From positions 5,628 through 10,830 of the forward strand of contig NZGQ01000082.1 of NCBI GenBank assembly GCA_002689565.1: DNA of 5,203 nucleotides. The letters are read 5' to 3'. Both the position numbers and the translations under genes were made by a program. The DNA is from Methanobacteriota archaeon. Lineage in GTDB: Archaea > Thermoplasmatota > Poseidoniia > Poseidoniales > Poseidoniaceae. Shown in pieces: positions 1-5,203 of the stretch (the first letter of the stretch is position 1; the number at the start of each line of letters is the position of its first letter). Below the pieces are notes generated by a model that saw nothing but the letters and a program-made list of their open reading frames with translations, did no database searches and was not told the origin of the DNA.

Positions 1-1247
1 AGGTGAGATAGAGTCAATGAACTTGTATTGAATGCAAACAAACCACTGGAATCAAACAGTACATTTCCCGAAGAAACCGTGGGGCTGATTATTTGCCCAG
101 GCATATTTTGTAGACTGTCAGTCATTCTCTCAAGACCAAATGAGTTGGCTCTATGCAACTGGGGGCCAAATGTATCACTAGTTGCGATAAACCAGTAATA
201 TCCCTGATGATAAGTAGCAGAAGAATGGATTTCACCACTCAATAAACTACCCTCTAGGAATATACCATTAGCAGTATTGTAAATCAAATTTTGATTTGCT
301 ACAGTTAGATTGGTGAAAGTTCCTTGAAAGAATACATCAGAATCTGCAAAGAAAATCATTCCATTTTGATGTCTAAGTACTATTTCTTCTCCTAAAATTA
401 TGATTTGATCACCTTCTTGAACCGATGTCGAAAGATTGGTTTCTCTCGATAGTGAAATTCCATCACTAGACCACAATTGTACACCAGTGCTATCATTTGC
501 GTCAAACCAAAATCTGCCATCATGCCATGAGAAACCTAGGATTGAACCAGGTGAGAAATTAATTTCATCAGATAGCAGAACGACTTCGCTATTTTCTATT
601 TTGTATAACAGGCATTTACCATCTCTTGCAGCAGCAAATAGGAACATCTCTTGATGTGCATAACCGCCATTACATCCCGATGAAAACGAATTCACAGCAT
701 TTTGATCAATATCCGTAAGGCGGCCACTGCTTAGATTTTCGAAGCATATTTTGATACTTGATTCAACCACTCCTGAAGTGGAGTTATTACCCATTTCAAT
801 TATGGCGGCTTGTGGGCACGAAGCATATTCTCCAACATATGAGCCGATGAATGAAGAAACTCCGATTTCTCCGTTACTACCATTCAATCCATCGATTCCA
901 TCAGTTCCATTCGGTCCAGTATATCCTTTATTTCCCATTGGGCCAGGAGGGCCTTCTGCTCCATTGCATACATTCTTGATTTCAGATACTTCTTCATCAT
1001 TCAAGACTCCATCCTCATTAGAATCGATTCCAAATTGAATACTAAATCCTCCATTCTCACAACCATTAGTTCCATACAGTTGCCCTGTTCTTGAGAGTGT
1101 AGTTTCACCGTTTTCTCCTGATTTAGTATCATTGTTTTCACTAACATAGTACAATGCCATGCTACTGAGAACTAGGGATATTATGACTGAAGAAATTCCT
1201 AGGAATTTGATTATTTTCTGCTTCTTTGTTGATTTTTTGTCTTTCAT
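1..1247 (-). CDS. Membrane-anchored surface protein with EF-hand-like, collagen-like and ELWxxDGT-like repeats (3' end beyond window)
   Basis: Translating the minus strand from the ATG at 1247 gives 415 codons without a stop, running off the left edge. An in-frame TAA lies nine codons upstream and no other ATG intervenes, so the start is firm. Residues 2-14 are lysine-rich (KDKKSTKKQK) and about 13-35 are hydrophobic, which indicates a signal anchor with the rest outside the cell. Residues 54-96 resemble a DUF7151-type segment: Cys63 and Cys94 flank a 12-residue EF-hand-like loop, DSNEDGVLNDEE (75-86). Residues 96-131 are twelve Gly-X-Y triplets. From about 200 onward, 'FWFDANDSTGVQLWSSDG' (246-263) and 'YWFIATSDTFGPQLHRA' (351-367) match the ELWxxDGT repeat pattern. 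Related starts at about 201, 245, 297 and 350 suggest propeller blades of roughly 45-53 residues. Several N-x-S/T sites (for example NNST, NDST, NLS, NTS) could be glycosylated. Adhesion or ligand binding is inferred; no catalytic motif is seen. Confidence 0.85.
   Translation of the reverse strand, partial: MKDKKSTKKQKIIKFLGISSVIISLVLSSMALYYVSENNDTKSGENGETTLSRTGQLYGTNGCENGGFSIQFGIDSNEDGVLNDEEVSEIKNVCNGAEGPPGPMGNKGYTGPNGTDGIDGLNGSNGEIGVSSFIGSYVGEYASCPQAAIIEMGNNSTSGVVESSIKICFENLSSGRLTDIDQNAVNSFSSGCNGGYAHQEMFLFAAARDGKCLLYKIENSEVVLLSDEINFSPGSILGFSWHDGRFWFDANDSTGVQLWSSDGISLSRETNLSTSVQEGDQIIILGEEIVLRHQNGMIFFADSDVFFQGTFTNLTVANQNLIYNTANGIFLEGSLLSGEIHSSATYHQGYYWFIATSDTFGPQLHRANSFGLERMTDSLQNMPGQIISPTVSSGNVLFDSSGLFAFNTSSLTLSH
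855..962 (-). repeat. Collagen-like Gly-X-Y stretch, 12 triplets
   Basis: This part of the surface protein (residues 96-131) has glycine at every third position without a break: GAE, GPP, GPM, GNK, GYT, GPN, GTD, GID, GLN, GSN, GEI, GVS. Such runs are known to form trimeric collagen helices or rigid stalks in microbial surface proteins. Only three X positions are proline. The codons are varied, so the DNA is not a simple tandem repeat and the periodicity has been kept at the protein level. The stretch separates the EF-hand-like segment from the globular repeats. Confidence 0.8.
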
Positions 1248-1325
1248 ATCAAAGGCACATACTTTCTTCGATTAGAGTGTATTCCCTACAAAGCGTTCAA
1301 GGGAGTGTTGCTCTACCACCGGTTC
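1248..1325. promoter_or_regulatory. Divergent intergenic region with presumed promoters for both flanking genes
   Basis: This is the only true non-coding gap in the window. It separates the start of the surface-protein gene (leftward, 1247) from the aconitase X gene (rightward, 1326), so both promoters should lie here. I find no convincing TATA box or BRE and no Shine-Dalgarno sequence placed well for either start; AGTGTATT at 1276-1283 is only a weak AT-rich candidate. Leaderless transcripts, common in archaea, would explain the missing ribosome sites. If aconitase X starts at the alternative GTG at 1305, the gap shrinks to 57 bp. The regulatory role is inferred from layout alone. Confidence 0.35.
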
Positions 1326-3059
1326 ATGGAGTTGCCCGAAAGGCTCGAATCAATGCTTTCGGGACTAGAAGGTCTAACTAGACAGAAAGCAGCCAGATTG
1401 GTTGTAGATCTCGCAAAAACTGCTAATTCCAAAGGTTTCATTGAAGTAAACCATAGTCACGTTTCAGGTGTTTCTGTAATTACAGGAGGTCATGGCCTTA
1501 GGAGATTCTTGGCTGATTTAGCAGGTGAAGGTTCAGTTGCGATTCCAACGACTCTAAATTCAGCAGGATGCGACAAACGCAAAATGGAAGAAATGGATAT
1601 TGATTATCCTGATTTTCTAGAACAACAGTTTGAGATTATTTCCGCATATGAGAAGCTTGGAATAGAAGCGACTCTTTCTTGCACACCCTACGATCGAGGC
1701 ATAGAAGATGAAGAGGGCATTGCTTCATGGGCAGAATCTAATGCAGTTGCATTCTCCAACTCTTGGACCAATTTAGTCACAAATCGTGAATCTGGATTGT
1801 CCGCATTGGCTACTGCTTTGACTGGATATGCGCCAAAATGGGGATTGCACCTTGAAGAAAATAGAGTTCCCAATATTACAGTTGACGTCGAGTGCGAGTT
1901 GTCAAGTTTGGCGGATTGGTCAATACTCGGTGATTGGATTGGTAAGCAGGTTAGGCCAGGTTGGAATGTTCCATTTGGTCCAATGCCATATATTCGTGGT
2001 CTTCCTTCATACATTAGTTTCGCATCGAAGAAGGCACTTACAGCAGCAGCAGCAAACTACGGTTGTGCAATGTTGTGGGCAGAAGGCCATACGGCGACTC
2101 CAGAATTATCTGGCAATGAGGAATCGCTTGTATTCAGCGAACAGGATTTAGCCGAGAGGTATGAAGAACTCGCTCCAAAGGGTCAAGTCGATTTGGTTGT
2201 AATTGGTTGCCCGCAAGCAAGCCTCGAAGAAATCCGAATCACTGCCTCAGCAGTACGTTCATACAGCGAAATGGGTCAAATTATTCCTGAAAACCGTTTG
2301 TGGGTTTTCACCTCCAGTCACAACTATGAATTGGCAGATGCGGATGGTTCAATCGGTATATTGGAGGAAGCAGGTGCTGTAATCCTGCAAGATACTTGTC
2401 CTGAGGTAACTCCTTACAATCGTAAACGCTACAATCATCTAATGACTAATTCACTCAAGGCAGAACACTATCTGACTAGTGGTTTGAACAAAATGCCAAC
2501 TTCAGTTGGAGAAATTCAAGATTGTGTAGCACACGCATTCAACCCTGGTTTGAGTTCTGGAGAAGTTCCTCCACTCCAGCCTAAAGCACAGCCTCAGCAT
2601 CAATCAGGCAAATCTCATCAAACCGGAGACTGTTCAATAGTCGGTAAAGGATTAGACTCCCAAGGCGAATGGGAAATTGAAGGTAGGGCAATGGTCTCTG
2701 ATGTTGCAATAACTTATCTTGGATATGTGAATAGAGATAGTGGGATTATTGAAGAGGTTGGCCACCCATTGGACGGTAGAGCCATAGAAGACACGATTTT
2801 GATTTACCCAAAAGGGTCAGGCTCAACAGTTGCACCATATGTTTTGATGGGGCTAATCTACACTGGTAAGGGTCCGAAAGCGATTGTAAATCGAGATGTT
2901 TGTTCTCTTACTCTTCCTGCATGTAGTCTTCTAGATCTGCCATATTCGCATGGTTTCAAAGAAGATCCTTGTCTTGCCGTAAATGATGGAGATTTGGTTA
3001 GAATTACCAAATCTGGTGAACAAGTTACACTACAGGTTCTAGAGCGTGTAGGTGAGTGA
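1326..3059 (+). CDS. Aconitase X, catalytic (DUF521) and swivel (DUF126) domains in one chain; possible phosphomevalonate dehydratase
   Basis: This 577-residue protein belongs to the aconitase X dehydratase family. Members include archaeal phosphomevalonate dehydratase (mevalonate 5-phosphate to trans-anhydromevalonate 5-phosphate) and bacterial hydroxyproline dehydratases, usually with an iron or Fe-S centre. Residues 1-405 are the catalytic domain, with PTTLNSAGCD (75-84), SCTPY (118-122), a TNRESG stretch (152-157), GCPQASLEE (294-302), DTCP (356-359) and TNSLKAEHY (374-382). Cys119, Cys295 and Cys358 are candidate metal ligands. A Gln/Pro/Ser-rich linker (about 410-434) leads to the swivel domain (436-561), which has GRAMVSDVA and the conserved GSGST (497-501). 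Many archaea encode the two parts as separate genes. I prefer the ATG at 1326 over the in-frame GTG at 1305, because homology-like sequence begins there and the extra seven residues look unrelated; neither start has a good ribosome site. The next gene follows without a spacer. The family call is strong; the substrate is not settled, since no other mevalonate gene is in view. Confidence 0.88.
   Translation: MELPERLESMLSGLEGLTRQKAARLVVDLAKTANSKGFIEVNHSHVSGVSVITGGHGLRRFLADLAGEGSVAIPTTLNSAGCDKRKMEEMDIDYPDFLEQQFEIISAYEKLGIEATLSCTPYDRGIEDEEGIASWAESNAVAFSNSWTNLVTNRESGLSALATALTGYAPKWGLHLEENRVPNITVDVECELSSLADWSILGDWIGKQVRPGWNVPFGPMPYIRGLPSYISFASKKALTAAAANYGCAMLWAEGHTATPELSGNEESLVFSEQDLAERYEELAPKGQVDLVVIGCPQASLEEIRITASAVRSYSEMGQIIPENRLWVFTSSHNYELADADGSIGILEEAGAVILQDTCPEVTPYNRKRYNHLMTNSLKAEHYLTSGLNKMPTSVGEIQDCVAHAFNPGLSSGEVPPLQPKAQPQHQSGKSHQTGDCSIVGKGLDSQGEWEIEGRAMVSDVAITYLGYVNRDSGIIEEVGHPLDGRAIEDTILIYPKGSGSTVAPYVLMGLIYTGKGPKAIVNRDVCSLTLPACSLLDLPYSHGFKEDPCLAVNDGDLVRITKSGEQVTLQVLERVGE
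3051..3055 (+). promoter_or_regulatory. Shine-Dalgarno GGTGA for the epimerase gene
   Basis: GGTGA is complementary to the usual archaeal 16S rRNA 3' end (ATCACCTCC). It lies four bases before the ATG at 3060 and inside the last codons of the aconitase X gene. It fixes the epimerase start and indicates that the two genes are translated from one message. Confidence 0.6.
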
Positions 3060-3959
3060 ATGCGTGTTTTGGTTAGCGGAGGAGCTGGTTTTCTTGGCTC
3101 CCATTTAGTGGATGCACTAATCGCACGTGGCGATGATGTTGTGATACTTGATGACCTTTCAAGAGGCGATTTATCACAGATTAATCCTGATGCCAAATTC
3201 GTCCAGGGAGATGTAAGAAATTATGCTGATTGGAACAAAGCAGTCTCAAATTTCAAACCAGATGTGGTTCACCACCTTGCAGCAATTAATGGAACAAGAC
3301 GGTTCCATAGAGAAGCGGATTTGGTTGTAGACGTCAATGTAAACGGCACTAGAATAGCTCTGAAATGTGCGAAACAAGAAGGCGCAAAGCTGGTCTTTTA
3401 TTCATCACCAGAAGCCTTTGGAGAGCAAGAAAAGATGCCTCTGTGTAACGATTCCACAAGTGTTTTCACACCAGCTCATTTGCATCAGAGGCATTCATAC
3501 GGTTCTTCTAAACACATTGGCGAATTACTATGTCAATTTGAATCAAGAAACGGGCTTGATGTTGTAATAGTAAGGCCTTGCAATGTGTATGGTCCAAGAT
3601 TAAGAGGTGATGCTAACGGACAAGTTGTTTCAATGATGATGGAAGCAGACCCAATAGTAGTCCACGGTGATGGAAATCAAACCCGGTCTCTTACTTGGAT
3701 AGGTGATGTTGTAGAAGCACTTTTGAAAGTCTCAGACCAATCTGGCTTAACAGGAAAGGCGTTTAATCTCGGCTCAATAGATGAAATTTCGATTTTGGAT
3801 TTAGCAAAGAAAATAGCAAAACTTCGAGGGGTTCAATACGTGTTTGGAGATCCAAACCATGGGGACAGTAATCGTAGAATTCCGGATGTATCAATGAACG
3901 AGGAAATCCAATGGGAAGCATCTATGATGCTCGATAATGGCTTGTCTCAGCTTCTATGA
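3060..3959 (+). CDS. NAD-dependent epimerase/dehydratase (extended SDR, nucleotide-sugar type)
   Basis: This 299-residue protein is an extended short-chain dehydrogenase of the kind that epimerises, dehydrates or decarboxylates NDP-sugars in the cytoplasm. The Rossmann motif GGAGFLG is at 7-13. Asp31-Asp32 at the end of the second strand favours NAD over NADP. The catalytic residues are Ser116 (in FYSSPEAFG), Tyr147 and Lys151 (YGSSK). RPCNVYGPR (172-180) and GDGNQTRSLTWIGDVVEA (203-220) are the usual substrate-side motifs of the UDP-glucose epimerase and UDP-glucuronate decarboxylase group. The ATG directly follows the aconitase X stop codon (TGA-ATG) and has its own GGTGA, so the genes form an operon. 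The C-terminus is short: the chain ends soon after RRIPDVS (272-278), where many relatives carry one more helix, and its last codons overlap the opposing gene. The exact sugar substrate cannot be read from the sequence. Confidence 0.9.
   Translation: MRVLVSGGAGFLGSHLVDALIARGDDVVILDDLSRGDLSQINPDAKFVQGDVRNYADWNKAVSNFKPDVVHHLAAINGTRRFHREADLVVDVNVNGTRIALKCAKQEGAKLVFYSSPEAFGEQEKMPLCNDSTSVFTPAHLHQRHSYGSSKHIGELLCQFESRNGLDVVIVRPCNVYGPRLRGDANGQVVSMMMEADPIVVHGDGNQTRSLTWIGDVVEALLKVSDQSGLTGKAFNLGSIDEISILDLAKKIAKLRGVQYVFGDPNHGDSNRRIPDVSMNEEIQWEASMMLDNGLSQLL
3947..3959. other. Tail-to-tail overlap of two convergent coding regions
   Basis: The epimerase stop (TGA, 3957-3959) lies inside the flavin-reductase-like gene, whose own stop (minus-strand TGA, 3949-3947) lies inside the epimerase gene. 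The last codons of each gene are therefore antisense to the other. There is no intergenic space for a terminator. Each transcript must end within the opposing gene, giving 3' antisense overlap. Confidence 0.85.
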
Positions 3960-4720
3960 TGCGTGGCAATGTGCTCCCAATCTATCGGGCTAGGAGTCAA
4001 TCTGTCCATTCCATGTTGGCAGAGTAGAGAAAGGCCTTCTTCAGGCGGCAGATATGATGGTACTACCATACTCTCTACTCTCAGAGTCAAAAGTCTGGCA
4101 ACAGCTCCTTCTGGTAATGGATTGTCTTCGACGAGTCTGCATCGTAAAATGACGACTGCTAGAGGGTGCACTGGTCCTTCACTATCCAACATGTCCCACT
4201 CGCTACCATCTACTGGCTTTCCAGTAAGGTCTGCTTCTTCTGCAGCCGCACGAGTCGGTGCAAGAAATTGGAGTTCACATTCCTTATTCTCGATTAAATT
4301 GAGATAGGTGTCTCTCTGCCTTCCTTCTCTGTTTTGAGATAGTGACATGACTACTAAGGGCGGGGAGTTGGAGACTACAGAGACGCTTGTGATTGGTGCG
4401 ATATTCTCTCTATCCTTATTGCGTGTAGAAACAAGTGCGAGAGGGCGAGGAGATGCAGCAGCAGCTAGCCATTTGGCTCTTGTTGGATGGTCTAATTCCT
4501 CAACATCAAGTTCCATTTCTGCTTTAGAAAAACTCCTTTCAAACCAATGGTCTAGATCTCCCTTCTCGACCTCTTCCAGAGCATATTGAGTGTAATTCCT
4601 GTATGCGTGCCATTCAGCGATTATGTTGGAATCATCACCCCGTGCTTCTTTCCTTTGAATTGATGCATCGGCATACTCAAGGCATCTCCTAAGAAAATCG
4701 CATACTGATTTTTTACTCAT
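3947..4720 (-). CDS. Flavin-reductase-like FMN-binding protein with an N-terminal helical extension
   Basis: The protein has 257 residues when started at the ATG at 4720. Residues about 86-225 fit the flavin reductase-like FMN-binding split-barrel family: SPRPLALVSTRNKDRENIAP (90-109), SNSPPLVVMS (117-126) and RDTYLNL (136-142) match the phosphate- and flavin-binding strands. Such proteins reduce free flavin or act as flavoproteins with NAD(P)H in the cytoplasm. Residues 1-80 are not part of that fold. They look alpha-helical and charged (CLEYADASIQRKEARGDD, then WHAYRNYTQYALEEVEKG), and I do not recognise the domain. An upstream ATG at 4726 would add two residues, but the GAGG at 4728-4731 is spaced correctly (7 bases) only for 4720. 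The gene overlaps the acetyltransferase gene by 8 bases, so it is probably co-translated with it. The family call is good; the substrate is unknown. Confidence 0.8.
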   Translation of the reverse strand: MSKKSVCDFLRRCLEYADASIQRKEARGDDSNIIAEWHAYRNYTQYALEEVEKGDLDHWFERSFSKAEMELDVEELDHPTRAKWLAAAASPRPLALVSTRNKDRENIAPITSVSVVSNSPPLVVMSLSQNREGRQRDTYLNLIENKECELQFLAPTRAAAEEADLTGKPVDGSEWDMLDSEGPVHPLAVVILRCRLVEDNPLPEGAVARLLTLRVESMVVPSYLPPEEGLSLLCQHGMDRLTPSPIDWEHIATHHRS

Positions 4721-5180
4721 TTTCATCCCTCTTTAGTTGGTATTCATTTTTTGTCATCAGAAATGTAGCCGGGTTTCCTGCCCACACTTGGTTGGAGGGG
4801 ACGTCCTTAGTAACAACTGCTCCTGCTGCAATTATGCAGCCTGAATATAATCTCACTCCTGCTATAATGGTGGCATTTGCTCCTATTACCACTTTGTCTT
4901 CGACCACAACGGGAGACCAATTGCCTCCAGAAGGTGGATATCTGTCATTAGTGAGTGTCGCATTTGGACCGATGAATACTTCGCTACCTATCACACAACC
5001 ATCAGCAATGTAAACAGAACCTTGTATTCGACAATTTGCGCCGACGGTTACGTTTTGTCCGATGTGGGTCAATGCACCAATATTGGTTCCTTCGCCAATC
5101 GATTCGGTTGCTATCATGCAAGGTTGCCAAGCAGTCGCTTTACTTGACAACTCGACCTTTCGGCCGTTTAGGTCACTCAT
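4713..5180 (-). CDS. Left-handed beta-helix (hexapeptide) acyltransferase, WbpD/WlbB-like sugar N-acetyltransferase
   Basis: This 155-residue protein consists almost entirely of hexapeptide repeats ([LIV]-G-x-x-x-x), from about residue 23 to 125: SIGEGTNIGALTHIGQNVTV, then VIGSEVFIGPNATLTN, then VVIGANATIIAGVRL. Such chains fold as a left-handed beta-helix and act as trimers using acetyl-CoA. The GPNATLTNDRYPP segment (71-83), a short loop after it and the ending VPSNQVWAGNPATFL closely resemble WbpD/WlbB-type enzymes, which N-acetylate an amino group on UDP- or dTDP-linked amino sugars for surface polysaccharide. The length is normal for a near-complete enzyme, though it is shorter than many relatives at the C-terminus. 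An in-frame TAG sits directly before the ATG at 5180, so the start is firm. The gene overlaps neighbours on both sides (ATGAGTGA upstream, ATGAGTAA downstream). The exact acceptor sugar is unknown; a serine or maltose acetyltransferase is less likely. Confidence 0.85.
   Translation of the reverse strand: MSDLNGRKVELSSKATAWQPCMIATESIGEGTNIGALTHIGQNVTVGANCRIQGSVYIADGCVIGSEVFIGPNATLTNDRYPPSGGNWSPVVVEDKVVIGANATIIAGVRLYSGCIIAAGAVVTKDVPSNQVWAGNPATFLMTKNEYQLKRDENE
4728..4731 (-). promoter_or_regulatory. Shine-Dalgarno GAGG deciding the start of the flavin-reductase-like gene
   Basis: On the minus strand GAGG lies seven bases before the ATG at 4720 but only one base before the alternative ATG at 4726. 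The spacing supports 4720. The site lies within the end of the acetyltransferase coding region. Confidence 0.45.
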
Positions 5181-5203
5181 CTAGTCCCAACTCTCGAGTG
5201 AGC
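5173..5203 (-). CDS. Probable C-terminal end of an upstream gene (partial)
   Basis: In the frame that ends at the minus-strand TGA at 5175-5173, the window edge reads LTRELGLDE followed by stop. This would give an 8-base ATGAGTGA overlap with the acetyltransferase start, the same arrangement as at the next junction down. Ten codons are too few for identification, and the call rests on the matching overlap and on the lack of any room for a promoter. It would be the preceding member of the minus-strand operon. Confidence 0.35.
   Translation of the reverse strand, partial: LTRELGLDE

Noticed and set aside
436..1038. Plus-strand open frames of 72 and 95 codons (436-654 and 751-1038), the latter rich in Pro
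   Set aside because: They lie antisense to the uninterrupted minus-strand surface-protein frame. The proline-rich look is the shadow of its Gly-X-Y codons.
1231..1240. T-rich run that could be an archaeal terminator
   Set aside because: It is the complement of the lysine codons in the N-terminus of the surface protein and sits at a gene start, not an end.
1305..1325. GTG at 1305 as the aconitase X start
   Set aside because: It adds seven residues without family resemblance and its purine-rich GGGA lies too close to act as a ribosome site. It remains possible, since the ATG at 1326 also lacks one.
2041..2054. CAGCAGCAG microsatellite-like run, and a similar one near 4455-4465
   Set aside because: Both encode short Ala runs inside conserved protein regions, on opposite strands; simple codon use explains them.
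1688..2151. Open frames within the aconitase X gene on both strands (minus 1688-2014, plus 1828-2151)
   Set aside because: The true frame here carries continuous family motifs; these frames have no domain-like sequence and no ribosome site.
2858..3567. Minus-strand frame 2858-3196 and plus-strand frame 3367-3567
   Set aside because: Both lie inside well-supported aconitase X and epimerase coding sequence and look like low-complexity shadows.
3963..5013. Plus-strand frames at 3963-4307, 4347-4589 and 4792-5013
   Set aside because: They are antisense to the flavin-reductase-like and acetyltransferase genes, whose motifs fix the minus strand as coding.

Overview
The window looks like a piece of a compact archaeal genome, most likely a marine planktonic euryarchaeon of the Group II/III (Poseidoniales-like) kind. 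This is inference from gene content and style, not from a marker gene. The clues are a membrane-anchored surface protein combining an EF-hand-like loop, a collagen-like stretch and ELWxxDGT-like repeats; an aconitase X of the family used by archaea for isoprenoid synthesis; a GGTGA Shine-Dalgarno sequence of archaeal type; and genes that abut or overlap with almost no spacer. There is no rRNA, tRNA, CRISPR array or insertion sequence in the window.

Layout. Positions 1-1247 (minus strand) hold the N-terminal 415 codons of a large surface protein that runs off the left edge. It contributes a hydrophobic anchor, a Cys-flanked EF-hand-like segment, twelve Gly-X-Y triplets and a series of propeller-like repeats. 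A short divergent intergenic region (1248-1325) follows. A two-gene plus-strand unit comes next: a single-chain aconitase X (1326-3059, catalytic domain then swivel domain) and, with no spacer, a 299-residue NAD-dependent sugar-nucleotide epimerase/dehydratase (3060-3959). From the right edge, a minus-strand unit runs towards it: the probable last codons of an unseen gene (5203-5173), a left-handed beta-helix acetyltransferase (5180-4713) and a flavin-reductase-like FMN-binding protein with an extra N-terminal helical region (4720-3947). Consecutive genes in this unit overlap by 8 bases. The two units converge and their 3' coding ends overlap by 13 bp.

How the genes may work together. The epimerase and the acetyltransferase both resemble enzymes that make modified nucleotide sugars for surface glycans, and a large secreted, probably glycosylated protein lies beside them. 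A cell-envelope or glycan region is therefore the simplest reading. The aconitase X is the odd member. Its family includes phosphomevalonate dehydratase of the archaeal mevalonate pathway, but no other mevalonate gene is visible, and it is translationally linked to a sugar epimerase. Its substrate is therefore open. I see no clearly unprecedented system. The most unusual points are the fused aconitase X with its epimerase partner, the composite surface protein, and the N-terminal addition to the flavin-reductase-like protein.
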